This document shows, one piece after another, positions 16,577 to 24,921 of a DNA stretch of 64,000 nt. The notes under the pieces were generated by a model, which saw nothing but the letters and a program-made list of their open reading frames with translations, searched no databases and was not told the origin of the DNA. The number at the start of each line of letters is the position of its first letter. Positions within the stretch are counted from its first letter, which is position 1. Where the stretch lies: assembly GCA_903970405.1 (NCBI GenBank), contig CAJCIT010000231.1, forward strand, positions 1 to 64,000, read 5' to 3'. Source of the DNA: Acidobacteriaceae bacterium. GTDB taxonomy: Bacteria; Acidobacteriota; Terriglobia; Bryobacterales; Bryobacteraceae. The position numbers and the translations under genes are program-made.

Positions 16577-17497
16577 TTGCCGCCGGCCGCCGACTCCAGC
16601 CTCGAACCTCTCTACCGCCAAGCGGCGGAGGCAACTGCCAAAGGATCGAAGAGCTTCTACTTCGCCACGCGCTTCTTTCCACCTGCTTTGGCTCGCGCCG
16701 CGCATTCAGTCTATTGGTTCTGCCGTTATACCGACGATTTGGCGGACGAGTGCGAAACAGTGGAGCGGGGAAGGCGCGACATCGAAGAGTGGTCCGGACG
16801 GCTGAAGCAAGCCGAGGATGGCGCCCGGGACGTCCATCCGGTGCTGCGGCTATTCCTGCATACGGCCCGAGAATACGAGATCCCGCTCGGGTACGCACAT
16901 GAGCTGATCGAAGGTATGCGCATGGACCTGACGCGGAGCCGCTATCCGGATTTCCCGTCGCTGCGCCTGTTCTGTTATCGAGTCGCGTCTGTGGTTGGGC
17001 TCATGATGTCATGGGTGATCGGCTTTGAGAATCCGGTCGACCGCGAACGCGCTCTGCCGCACGCGATCGATCTTGGCATCGCCATGCAACTGACTAACAT
17101 TCTTCGCGACATTGGCGAGGATCGCAGCCGAGGGCGCATCTACATTCCACAGGATGAGATGGCGCGCTTCGGTTACAGCGAAGAGAGTTTGCTGGCCGGT
17201 GAGCGCAATCGGGCTTTTTCGAACCTGATGAGCTTTCAGGTGGAGCGCGCCCGCGCCTACTATGAGCAAGGCAACAAAGGCATCCCGTTGCTAGATCCGC
17301 GCGGCCGGTTTGCCGTTAAGATTGCGTCCGATGTTTACCGCGAGATTCTAATGTGCGTGGAAGCCAGCCGCTTCGACGTGTTTGAGCATCGCGCCGTGGT
17401 GCCGGCCGCGCGAAAGTACTGGCTCACTGCCCGCAACCTGAGCCTTCCCATACTGCGCCATTCCGTCTCACGCCTGCCCTTTTGGAGACAGCCGTGA
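16577..17497 (+). CDS. crtB: Phytoene/squalene synthase family (phytoene synthase)
   Basis: This 306-residue enzyme joins two prenyl diphosphates head to head to make phytoene (or dehydrosqualene if fed with C15 units). The first Asp-rich motif is DDLAD (Asp53-Asp57) after VYWFCRYT, and the second lies in NILRDIGEDRSRGRIYIP, where the substrate magnesium is bound. It begins at TTG 16577 immediately after the crtI stop. Its own stop TGA overlaps the GTG of the sulfite-oxidase-like gene by four bases. Squalene synthases share the same motifs, but the crtE-crtI context favours carotenoid synthesis. Confidence 0.92.
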   Translation: MPPAADSSLEPLYRQAAEATAKGSKSFYFATRFFPPALARAAHSVYWFCRYTDDLADECETVERGRRDIEEWSGRLKQAEDGARDVHPVLRLFLHTAREYEIPLGYAHELIEGMRMDLTRSRYPDFPSLRLFCYRVASVVGLMMSWVIGFENPVDRERALPHAIDLGIAMQLTNILRDIGEDRSRGRIYIPQDEMARFGYSEESLLAGERNRAFSNLMSFQVERARAYYEQGNKGIPLLDPRGRFAVKIASDVYREILMCVEASRFDVFEHRAVVPAARKYWLTARNLSLPILRHSVSRLPFWRQP

Positions 17498-19029
17498 CGC
17501 CGGGGAAAGAGACGCTGGCCGAGACCCTGCGGGCCTCGTCAATCGGAACGGTGCTTGGCCTTACCGGTCATTACGCATGGTTTTATGCGAGCGGCTCGCC
17601 ACTGTTGACTGACCGCATTGCCGAATGGATCATGGCGCGAACGCCGTCACGGTATGCCGTATGGATTCTGGATCGTCTGGGACCGTGGGGCAAGCCGTCG
17701 GCAATGACGGGCGCGCTAGCCACGCTGGGCTTCGCGGCGTTTCTGATCAGGCGAAGCGGCTGTCTCACTTCATACCGCTGGCGCATTCCGGCGATAGCGG
17801 GCACGGCCTTTGCCGCGGCTACGGTGGTTTCATTCGCATTTGACTACCGGTGGCTGACCGGCGAGATCTCGTTTTGGCTGCCGCTCACCGGCTTTCTCGC
17901 ACTGTGTCTTTGGCAAAAGCGAGGCGCCGTGAAGCCGACCGGCTCGGCGGCGCCGCACCTGGATGCGATGAGGCTCGAGGCACCGGTGGAGGCGCGCCGC
18001 GAATTCCTCGCCGCGGTCACTCGGTATGGGCTGCCGCTGGCAATGTCGGGCGGTGTAGCGGCGGTGGCGGCGGAAAGCTACTTTCGCGAAGAGGTTCTGG
18101 CGCGCCGCGCCTCGAATCCAGTGGATCTTTTCCCGTTTCATCCGCCGGTTGACGACGATTTCGCCCAAGGACTGGTCCGCCCGCTCATCACGCCGGTTCC
18201 ACAGTTCTACGGCATGAGCAAGAACACCGTAGACCCGGTGATTGATGTGCGCAATTGGCGCTTGACAGTGAGCCTGGATGGCTGGCCGGTGCGCCGCTTC
18301 CGCTATGGCGATCTCTTTGCCCTGCGCAACCGCGACCTTCGCTTCGTGACGCTGCGCTGCATCAGTAACACCCTGAAGTCTGACCTGATGGGAACAGCCG
18401 AATGGGCGGGCCTCCGCCTCTCACAGTTGATTGACCCAAACGCCATTCCTTCCCGCATGATTGAGGTTGCCTTCATCGGCGTGGAGGGGCATGACGACAG
18501 CATGAGTCTGGACTATGCCTTTGGCGAAGAAACGCTGCTGGCATTCGGCATGAACGGCAAGACCTTGAGCCGGACCCACGGTTTTCCGCTGCGTTTGCTG
18601 GCGCCGCGCTACTATGGCTGCCGCAATGTGAAATGGATTGGGGAGATCCGGTTTGTGAGCAAGCCTTACTACGGCACGTGGCAGCGGCTGGGGTATACAA
18701 AAGAGCCGAGAATACACACGGCCTCGCATATCGATCGCATGTTGAGGGTGGATGGCCGCTTGCGTTTCGGTGGCGTTTCGTTCGCGGGCAGCCGCGGCAT
18801 TCGCGCTGTTCGCGTGCGCTCAAACGGCGGCCCGTGGAGTGAGGCGAAGCTTGAGCGTCCACTGTCGGCGTACACATGGACGCGCTGGATTGCGGAGTTG
18901 CCGGCGGCTTCCGGTGACACGCTTGAAGCCAATGCGCAGGACGGCTTCGGCGCGTGGCAGGAACTTGCCGAAGCGAGTCCGTTTCCGGCTGGTCCGATTG
19001 GCCCAACCATCGTCAAGGTTCGAGTGTGA
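17494..19029 (+). CDS. Membrane-anchored molybdopterin (sulfite-oxidase-like) oxidoreductase
   Basis: The 511-residue protein has an N-terminal membrane region of about 145 residues (three or four helices, around 20-35, 70-87, 100-116 and 124-140) and one further helix near 175. From about residue 230 it shows the sulfite-oxidase fold: RNWRLTVSLDGWPVRRF, then FVTLRCISNTLKSDLMGTAEWAGL with Cys289 as the likely molybdenum ligand, and the C-terminal dimerisation domain ending VRSNGGPWSEAKLE. It starts at GTG 17494 inside the crtB stop and its own stop overlaps the glycosyltransferase GTG. A redox role in carotenoid tailoring is possible but is an inference; a general periplasmic sulfoxide or sulfite role cannot be excluded. 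Confidence 0.85.
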   Translation: MTPGKETLAETLRASSIGTVLGLTGHYAWFYASGSPLLTDRIAEWIMARTPSRYAVWILDRLGPWGKPSAMTGALATLGFAAFLIRRSGCLTSYRWRIPAIAGTAFAAATVVSFAFDYRWLTGEISFWLPLTGFLALCLWQKRGAVKPTGSAAPHLDAMRLEAPVEARREFLAAVTRYGLPLAMSGGVAAVAAESYFREEVLARRASNPVDLFPFHPPVDDDFAQGLVRPLITPVPQFYGMSKNTVDPVIDVRNWRLTVSLDGWPVRRFRYGDLFALRNRDLRFVTLRCISNTLKSDLMGTAEWAGLRLSQLIDPNAIPSRMIEVAFIGVEGHDDSMSLDYAFGEETLLAFGMNGKTLSRTHGFPLRLLAPRYYGCRNVKWIGEIRFVSKPYYGTWQRLGYTKEPRIHTASHIDRMLRVDGRLRFGGVSFAGSRGIRAVRVRSNGGPWSEAKLERPLSAYTWTRWIAELPAASGDTLEANAQDGFGAWQELAEASPFPAGPIGPTIVKVRV

Positions 19030-20147
19030 CCGGTTTTCAAAACGTAACGGCTGAATCGGCTGCACTCACCGGAGCCGCGGTTGGACTCGGCATTGCATTC
19101 TTCCTGTGGAAGTCGCGTCGCAATTACCTATTGCTGCCGGAGGTGCCAGCGCCGCGTGAAGCGGAGGGCCAGCGCGTTGACGTTACCATCGTGATTCCAG
19201 CTCGCAATGAGGCCCGGAATATCGGCCGGTTGGTGGCGAGCGTATTGCGAAGCGGGCGGGTGTTAGTGGTGGACGACTCATCGACTGACGACACCGCCTC
19301 CCATGCCGCCCGGGCGGGAGCGGAGGTGATTGCTGCACCGCCGCTGCCCGCTGGGGCCTTGGGCAAGCCCCATGCCTGCTCCTTCGGAGCCCGCCAAGCC
19401 GACACGCGCTGGGTTCTGTTCCTGGACGCCGATACCTGGTTTGAGCCCGGCTTTGTGCCGTCACTGATCCATTTTGCGGAGCAGCGTCGATTGCAGATGG
19501 CGACTGTGTTTCTTGATTTGCACTGCGTCTCACTGGCGGAGAAGGTTCTGCTGCCGTATGCGATTGCCCTCTATTTTGCGGGGGTGAGCGCACGCGCGGT
19601 CAACGATTCGAATTCCCCGGAGTCGCTGGCGAATGGGCAGTGCCTGTTATTCGAGCGCGAAGCGTATGAAGCTATAGGAGGTCACCAGGCTGTGATTGCC
19701 AGCGTCATTGAGGACGTTGCGCTGGCGCGGCTGGCTAAACAAAAGAAGCTCCGAGTGCGCGTTCTGAGGACTGTGACGCTAGGCCATGTCCGGATGTACG
19801 AGAGTTTTCAAGCCATCTGGCGCGGCTTCCAAAAGAACTCGTTTCGCTTTCTCCTGATCAACCCTTTTACCGGAGTTCAGGTCATTGCGGCGTCGATTCT
19901 GCTGACGTCTTATCTGCCGGTGATCGCGCTCTTATGGGCCGGGGGCCTGCCGCCGTGGTGCGTCGCGGCGTTCGCTTTGGCGCCGGTGCTGTGGCTGTCG
20001 GGCTGGTACAGCGCGCCTCACGGCCGGCATCCGTGGCGCTCTCTTCTGGCACCGCTCGGAATCTATTTCTTTCAAGCCATCGCGCTGAATGGGATGCTGA
20101 CCACGTTGTTTGGCCTCAAAGCCGATTGGAAGGGACGTCGTGTCTGA
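19026..20147 (+). CDS. Family 2 glycosyltransferase, carotenoid-cluster (CrtQ-like role)
   Basis: The 373-residue enzyme is a membrane GT2: one N-terminal helix (about 12-28), the catalytic domain with VTIVIPARNEARNIGRL, VVDDSSTDDT, the metal-binding FLDADTWFEPG, and NGQCLLFEREAYEAIGGH followed by the acidic SVIEDVALARLAK, and about three C-terminal helices. It starts at GTG 19026 in the GTGA overlap with the preceding gene. The architecture resembles 4,4'-diaponeurosporenoate glycosyltransferases and hopanoid-associated GT2 enzymes. Its position between carotenoid core genes and an acyltransferase supports glycosylation of a carotenoid, but the acceptor is inferred. Confidence 0.85.
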   Translation: MTGFQNVTAESAALTGAAVGLGIAFFLWKSRRNYLLLPEVPAPREAEGQRVDVTIVIPARNEARNIGRLVASVLRSGRVLVVDDSSTDDTASHAARAGAEVIAAPPLPAGALGKPHACSFGARQADTRWVLFLDADTWFEPGFVPSLIHFAEQRRLQMATVFLDLHCVSLAEKVLLPYAIALYFAGVSARAVNDSNSPESLANGQCLLFEREAYEAIGGHQAVIASVIEDVALARLAKQKKLRVRVLRTVTLGHVRMYESFQAIWRGFQKNSFRFLLINPFTGVQVIAASILLTSYLPVIALLWAGGLPPWCVAAFALAPVLWLSGWYSAPHGRHPWRSLLAPLGIYFFQAIALNGMLTTLFGLKADWKGRRV

Positions 20148-20880
20148 GACTATCGCGAGCCCCGGAAAGTTGACATATCCGGTGCCCTACCGCATCGTCA
20201 GCCGCATTTGGCCAAACATCCTGAACAACACCCCCTACGACATTGACCTGCTGACCCGCCAGCTTTCTGACCGGTTCCACTACGACCCGATTATCGAAGG
20301 GATCGATCGTCTGCCGGAGTCCTCGCGTTTCGTGTTGGCGGCGAATCACTACGAACGGAAGGGTCTTTGGATTTTGCATATCGCGGCTGTGTTGACGCGG
20401 ATTATTGCGCGGCGCTACGGACTTGGTGACCCTCCGGTCCGTTGGGTGGTGACGGCGAACTGGCCACCCTTGAAGCTTGGCAACCGGCGGGTTGCTTCCC
20501 CCGGAGACGTACTGTTACCGCGCGTAGCCACGGCCTTCTCCTGCTATCCCGTTTCGTTCTCCGGCGGCAACCCTGCGTTTACGGCCCGCAGCATCCGCCG
20601 CATCTTGAGAGAGATTCCTGAAGGTGGCCGCCCCCTTGGTCTCTTCCCGGAGGGGGTGATGGGCACGGCGGATAAAATGAGTGCGCCCCTACCTGGAATC
20701 AACCGCCTTTTAACGCATCTGGCCAAGCGCGGCGTGCCGGTAGCGCCATTCGGAATCTCAGAACAAGGGCGATATGTGGTGCGGATCGGGCCGGCCATTG
20801 CCACCGGCGAGTTGTTGGCGGCGAGGGACCCGGCGGAGTTAGTAATGGAGAGGATCAGCGAGTTGACCGTGGAAAGGTGA
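20140..20880 (+). CDS. Glycerol-phosphate-acyltransferase-like enzyme with altered HX4D motif
   Basis: The 246-residue protein resembles PlsC-type acyltransferases. It has LAANHYERKG at 67-75, where the family normally has NHX4D but the aspartate position is Gly75, and a standard LFPEGVMGTAD (168-178) matching motif III. It starts at GTG 20140, overlapping the glycosyltransferase by eight bases, and so belongs to the same operon. By analogy with CrtO of staphyloxanthin synthesis it may attach a fatty acid to the carotenoid glucoside. The missing Asp makes the classical catalytic dyad incomplete, so either another residue substitutes or the activity differs. Confidence 0.8.
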   Translation: MSETIASPGKLTYPVPYRIVSRIWPNILNNTPYDIDLLTRQLSDRFHYDPIIEGIDRLPESSRFVLAANHYERKGLWILHIAAVLTRIIARRYGLGDPPVRWVVTANWPPLKLGNRRVASPGDVLLPRVATAFSCYPVSFSGGNPAFTARSIRRILREIPEGGRPLGLFPEGVMGTADKMSAPLPGINRLLTHLAKRGVPVAPFGISEQGRYVVRIGPAIATGELLAARDPAELVMERISELTVER

Positions 20881-21424
20881 GTCTGAACAGCTGCCATGCA
20901 AGTGCCAAACTTCCCAATGCGCCGGAGCTATCAGCGCTCGACGCTCATCGACATCTCCGCCACCATAAGGATTGTTAAGTGAATAGTATTGTATTTAGCA
21001 CGCTGGTTACACAAGATGAACGCGACCGGAATCGCCCGGTCCCTGGCGGGTGAAGGTCGGGGACCGACCGGGTCGCATGCCGCCCGGCGTACGAAGCGAG
21101 AAGCAGTGCGTTCCTTATTAAATGGAGTCTGTGCCAGAGTCGCTCACGGCACTGGCGATTAAGCTGGTGTCACCAATAGTTACTTAGTGCTATCGGGTCG
21201 GCCAACTTCGATCCGAGTCAATAAACAGATGGTTCGTTCGCCGCGCATGAAGAATGAAACAGACTATCTTATCGAGTTGGCACACTAGACCTCTACGCAG
21301 AAGGCTCGGCGGGGCGCGGAATAAACGGGCCAATTCGGGATAGATGTTCGCGGTCTCGGAATGTTCACTGTAGATCTGATATGCGAGATCGACATGCCCG
21401 TAATGGGACAGGAGAATAATAAGC
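20881..21424. other. Gap without a recognisable gene, with a hairpin
   Basis: The stretch after the acyltransferase has no convincing reading frame. A stem CGGTCCC (21037-21043) with GGGACCG (21060-21066) and a 16-base loop is present, but no T-run follows, so it is not a standard terminator. The gap ends where the truncated cruF-like gene begins, with an in-frame stop at 21419-21421, and it may contain the breakpoint that removed the 5' part of that gene. Confidence 0.5.
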
Positions 21425-21979
21425 TTGGCTATGCGCTCCGGCGGCTTGCGGGGTTCGCGCGCCGTCACCGTTCCCATCGTCGCCACATTTGCAATGGTGG
21501 CGTGGGACGTGGCCATGGACCCGGTGTGGTCGACCGTCGTGAAGGCCTGGATTTGGCGCGATGGCGGCATGTACTTCGGCGTGCCTCTCTCAAATTTCCG
21601 CGGCTGGGTGATCACGGTATTTCTCATCTACCAGTTGTTCGCGATTTCGCTGCGGCGGCGCGCGGACCGGAGCACGCTGCCGCCGATTCCCCATTGGCGG
21701 CTGGCAGTGACGGGCTACGCCATCACGGCCGGTGGGAACTTGCTGTTGCTACTTCCAAACAGCCGGCCAGCTACGGTAGCGGATGCTACGGGCAGAATCT
21801 GGAATGTAGCGGAGATCGCCGCCGCAACAGCGATGGTATCCATCTTCGCGATGGGCGCATTTGCCGTGGTGGCCTGGGTCAACGGCAGCGAGACCGAAGA
21901 GCGCCAGTGGCGTGGAAGTGGCAATATCCCGATCGGCGGTTCGGCTACATCTATTTTCCTAACAGCCGAAGACGTATAA
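21425..21979 (+). pseudogene. 5'-truncated CruF-like carotenoid biosynthesis protein (DUF422)
   Basis: The 184 codons encode the C-terminal part of a CruF/DUF422 membrane protein: VAWDVAMDPVWSTVVKAWIW, then GMYFGVPLSNFRGWV, and two more hydrophobic helices. CruF-type enzymes hydrate the terminal double bond of gamma-carotene or lycopene. Full members have roughly 100 more residues with several helices before the DPxW motif; here an in-frame stop at 21419-21421 precedes the first possible start (TTG 21425). The upstream 540 bases do not encode the missing part in any frame that I could see. It is therefore either a remnant or, less likely, a short functional variant. Its position after the acyltransferase fits the carotenoid operon. 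Confidence 0.7.
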
Positions 21980-21987
21980 TTCCCGCC

Positions 21988-22122
21988 ATGACACAACCGG
22001 CCAGCGAAGGACTCGCCCCACACCCAAGACGCTTGTGGACGGCCATCCTTCGCGATATCCAATTCTGGGTTCCCGTCGGCGTTCTAGCCCTCGGACTGCT
22101 GCTCCTCCGGATCGCCCAATGA
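21988..22122 (+). CDS. 44-residue single-helix membrane protein
   Basis: Starting with ATG 21988, the frame encodes MTQPASEGLAPHPRRLWTAI and then a helix FWVPVGVLALGLLLLRIAQ. The stop codon TGA overlaps the ATG of the next permease gene as ATGA (22119-22122), which argues that it is translated and coupled. It may assist insertion or stability of the permease. No family is recognised. Confidence 0.55.
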   Translation: MTQPASEGLAPHPRRLWTAILRDIQFWVPVGVLALGLLLLRIAQ

Positions 22123-23432
22123 GTTTCGCAAGCACCGCCGCTACCGGAGCTTCCAGCCAGCCGCTGCCTGACCGTTCGCGGCAACGCCTGCTGCACAGGC
22201 TTGGAATCTTTTGCGGTTTTGCGGCGGCCATCTGGCTGGCTGGGGCAGAGGCGCCCACAAAACTGGTGACGGTGGCCGTTTCGCCGGTGGTGATCTCTTT
22301 CATGATGGTGCTGGGCGCTTTCGTCTCGCGGTGGAGTCTCCCCGCCTTGATTCGCGGAACCGGCGACACCTTCCGCGACGCCCGCCATGTGCCGCACCTG
22401 GTGCTGTGGGGCGTCATGGCCGGCTGCCTCTGGGCGGTGGGAAACACGCTCACCATTTTTGCGGTTCGCGACATCGGCTTGAGCCTCGCCTTCCCGCTAT
22501 GGAACTCGAACAGCCTGATCGGCATTCTGTGGGGCACCTTGCTCTTCAAAGAGCTGCATCGATGCGGTTGGTGGCGAAAAATCGGCGTGGTGGGCGGCGC
22601 GGTGGTGATCTTCACGGGCGCGATCCTCATCTCCGCTGCATCGGCGTCCGGGGCGGCTCACGGGAATCCGGCGCGCGGAATCGCCGAAGCGGTGGGCGCC
22701 GGCCTGATGTTCGGAACCATGTACGTGCCCTACCGCAAGGCGTATATAACCGGCATGAACCCGCTGACATTTCTCACCTTTTTCACCTTCGGCGAGATGA
22801 CGATGATGACGGCGGTGGCGCTGATTTTCACTGGCGGCGCGGGCGCGTTCTGGCATGAGCTGGCCGCGAATCGGAACATCCTGCTGTGGCCCATGCTGGG
22901 CGGCTTCATGTGGGTGGTGGGCGATCTGTTCCAGAATTACGCCACAAAATATGTCGGCATCAGCCGGGGCATTCCGTTGTCGAATACCAACCAGCTTTGG
23001 GGATTGCTGCTGGGGCTGCTGGTATTTGGCGAATTGCGCGGATTGACCGCCAACACCTATGCGGAAGTGATTGGCGGATCGGTGATGATGGCGTTGGGTG
23101 CGCTCGCGATTGCGTCCTGCTCGGCGTCAGAGGGTGAGTACGCGGGCTGGAAACGGGCTGCCCAGCGCGAAACCGACCTTTACGGAATTGACCCGGCGTA
23201 CGTGGCCGCGCGCATGGAAGGCCGCGAGGTCAGTGCGAATGAAGTCCGTCGGACCTGGGTGGATTGGCTGATGATTGCAGCGGCAACGACCCTGTTTTTG
23301 GTGGTTGGATCTCTCGCCCATGTCCCGCGCATGGAGATTCATAGCGGATGGCTGGGGCTGTTCGCAGCGTTGATGGCGGCGGTGTTGGCGGCCGGCGGCA
23401 TCGCATTGTGGCGAGTGACGAAGTTTACCTGA
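22119..23432 (+). CDS. DMT-superfamily sugar permease (glucose/ribose porter type)
   Basis: The 437-residue integral membrane protein has about ten transmembrane helices, with the GRP-type signatures NTLTIFAVRDIGLSLAFPLWN, GTMYVPYRKAYI and ISRGIPLSNTNQLWGLLLGLLVFGEL. Members of this branch transport glucose, ribose or rhamnose by proton or sodium coupling. The extended loop between the last helices (residues about 345-390) is charged. It starts at ATG 22119 inside the stop of the 44-residue peptide. The substrate is not readable. It follows the carotenoid region but is probably unrelated to it in function. Confidence 0.8.
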   Translation: MSFASTAATGASSQPLPDRSRQRLLHRLGIFCGFAAAIWLAGAEAPTKLVTVAVSPVVISFMMVLGAFVSRWSLPALIRGTGDTFRDARHVPHLVLWGVMAGCLWAVGNTLTIFAVRDIGLSLAFPLWNSNSLIGILWGTLLFKELHRCGWWRKIGVVGGAVVIFTGAILISAASASGAAHGNPARGIAEAVGAGLMFGTMYVPYRKAYITGMNPLTFLTFFTFGEMTMMTAVALIFTGGAGAFWHELAANRNILLWPMLGGFMWVVGDLFQNYATKYVGISRGIPLSNTNQLWGLLLGLLVFGELRGLTANTYAEVIGGSVMMALGALAIASCSASEGEYAGWKRAAQRETDLYGIDPAYVAARMEGREVSANEVRRTWVDWLMIAAATTLFLVVGSLAHVPRMEIHSGWLGLFAALMAAVLAAGGIALWRVTKFT

Positions 23433-23558
23433 CATCTTTAGTTTCTAGCCGACATGGTCTGAGAATTCATCTCTCAGAATCGGATGGCAGGCTACGACTG
23501 CATAACATACGCGTAACTTACTGTTCTATCCTGTAACTGGTCGCCAGTCGCCGGAGGC

Positions 23559-23700
23559 CTTCTGAACCGCGCGCGCAGCAAGCGGACCACGGCTGGTCTC
23601 ACTTCCCTTTTGCGTATAAGCCGGCGCTGGTGGTTATGCCCTTCCTGCACAGGCGGTTCCGATGGGTCACGGTCCGCTTGCTGCGCGCGCGGTTCAGAAG
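23559..23700. repeat. Perfect 30-base inverted repeat with an 82-base loop
   Basis: Positions 23559-23588 and 23671-23700 are exact reverse complements over 30 bases. The arms carry the core GCGCGCGGTTCAGAAG (right arm), which is also seen in the dispersed repeats at about 40529 and 46551. The loop (23589-23670) shows no coding. The structure lies in the 318-base gap between the sugar permease and the Gfo/Idh/MocA gene, which converge, so it may serve as a bidirectional structural element at the 3' ends or be a mobile REP-type palindrome. No run of T follows, so an intrinsic terminator is not certain. Confidence 0.85.
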
Positions 23701-23750
23701 GACTGGCTGTGCTTGAACAGACCCCGGGATTTCAAGGGCGGAGGCGGTGG

Positions 23751-24827
23751 CTAATTGTAGCGCACATCGGCCGCTTGCCCAGGGCCAATCAGCGCGCTCA
23801 TGCCGGCGGAGATGGCTTCCTGGGCGCGAAGGCCGTCGCGGTGGGTGGTGGGGAATGGCGAGCCCGTGCGGCAGCACTCAATGAACGTGGCAAGCTCCGT
23901 TTTATACGCGGCGCCGAAGCGGTCAATGAACTCGGGTAGCGGGCGATTGTACTCGCGCTGCGGGAATGTCTTGCGGGCAAGCGGCTCCGTCCGTCCGCGC
24001 CGGCCGTAGGCTTCGACGGTAATCTCGGTCAGCTTCTGATCGAAATGGCCCACGTGAATCTGTCCCTCTTCACCAAAGAGAATCGTCTCCACGCGGTAGC
24101 CGGAGACGTGGTTGCGGCTCACTTGCACCTGCGCCAGCAGATCGTCGTCAAACCAAAGGCAGAGCAGGGCATCGTCGAAATCCTCCACGCAAGTGGTGAG
24201 TGCGTGACTGTAGACCCTTGAGCCGAGGGCCAGCGCTTTGGTGGGCGTCCGCCCGGTGAGCCAGAGAATTTCGTCCACATTATGGACGGACATGTCCGAT
24301 AAAATGCCACCGCTCTTGTATCCATTTGGAGCGGGATTCGAATCCTCGAGGGCTGAGTACACCTTGAAGACCCGGCCGATGACGCCGCTTTCCATGAGCT
24401 GTTTTGCGTATTGAAGGGGCGCGTCGAAGCGACGCTGAAAGGCGAGCATCAAAGCCCGCGGATGATTGCGGTCGAGTTCGGCGGCAAAAGCGCGGTCGGC
24501 GTCTAGCGTGCCGGTCAGCGGCTTCTCGAGTAAGACACGAAACCCGGCCGAGATGAGGGCCGCCGAATGCTCCCGATGATTCTCGGTGGGCGTCACGATT
24601 ACGGCCGCATTGCAGATGCGCGATTCGGCTAATTCTTCTACCGAGCGGAAAACGGGAAGATCCTGGCCAATCTCAGCGAGGAAGCGCTGAGCGCGGCCTT
24701 CATCGGGCTCAGCCAACGCGGCGAGTTCGCAAGCCTGTGTTTCGCGGGCGAGTTCATGCGCGTGGAGGGCATGTATCGCGCCCATGCGGCCTAGACCCGC
24801 CACGGCCACTCTCAGCGGTTCAATCAT
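23751..24827 (-). CDS. Gfo/Idh/MocA family oxidoreductase
   Basis: This 358-residue NAD(P)-dependent dehydrogenase has the Rossmann motif VAVAGLGRMGAIHALHAHEL near the N-terminus, the EKPLTGT motif that places the cofactor lysine, and the central NPAPNGYKSGGILSDMSVHNVDEILWL with the substrate-binding His and Asp typical of inositol 2-dehydrogenase-like members. ATG 24827 is preceded by GGGAG; an upstream start at 24845 is less likely. No signal peptide or Tat motif is present, so it is cytoplasmic. Substrate could be myo-inositol, a sugar or a 3-keto glycoside. It diverges from the gene at 24922 with a 94-base shared control region. Confidence 0.9.
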   Translation of the reverse strand: MIEPLRVAVAGLGRMGAIHALHAHELARETQACELAALAEPDEGRAQRFLAEIGQDLPVFRSVEELAESRICNAAVIVTPTENHREHSAALISAGFRVLLEKPLTGTLDADRAFAAELDRNHPRALMLAFQRRFDAPLQYAKQLMESGVIGRVFKVYSALEDSNPAPNGYKSGGILSDMSVHNVDEILWLTGRTPTKALALGSRVYSHALTTCVEDFDDALLCLWFDDDLLAQVQVSRNHVSGYRVETILFGEEGQIHVGHFDQKLTEITVEAYGRRGRTEPLARKTFPQREYNRPLPEFIDRFGAAYKTELATFIECCRTGSPFPTTHRDGLRAQEAISAGMSALIGPGQAADVRYN

Positions 24828-24921
24828 AAGCTCCCAAGAATACAATGGCCAGGTTTATGGACGGTGAACTTAGAGATTTCCGTTGAACGGCAAATTCCGC
24901 CCCTGTATTTTAGAGAGAACC

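Noticed and set aside
18473-19065. Several minus-strand frames inside the sulfite-oxidase-like gene
   Set aside because: They are antisense to conserved molybdopterin-domain sequence and have no domain of their own.
21190-21627. 145-codon frame on the minus strand
   Set aside because: Its first part is antisense to the well-recognised DUF422 motifs, and the rest has no signature or ribosome binding site.
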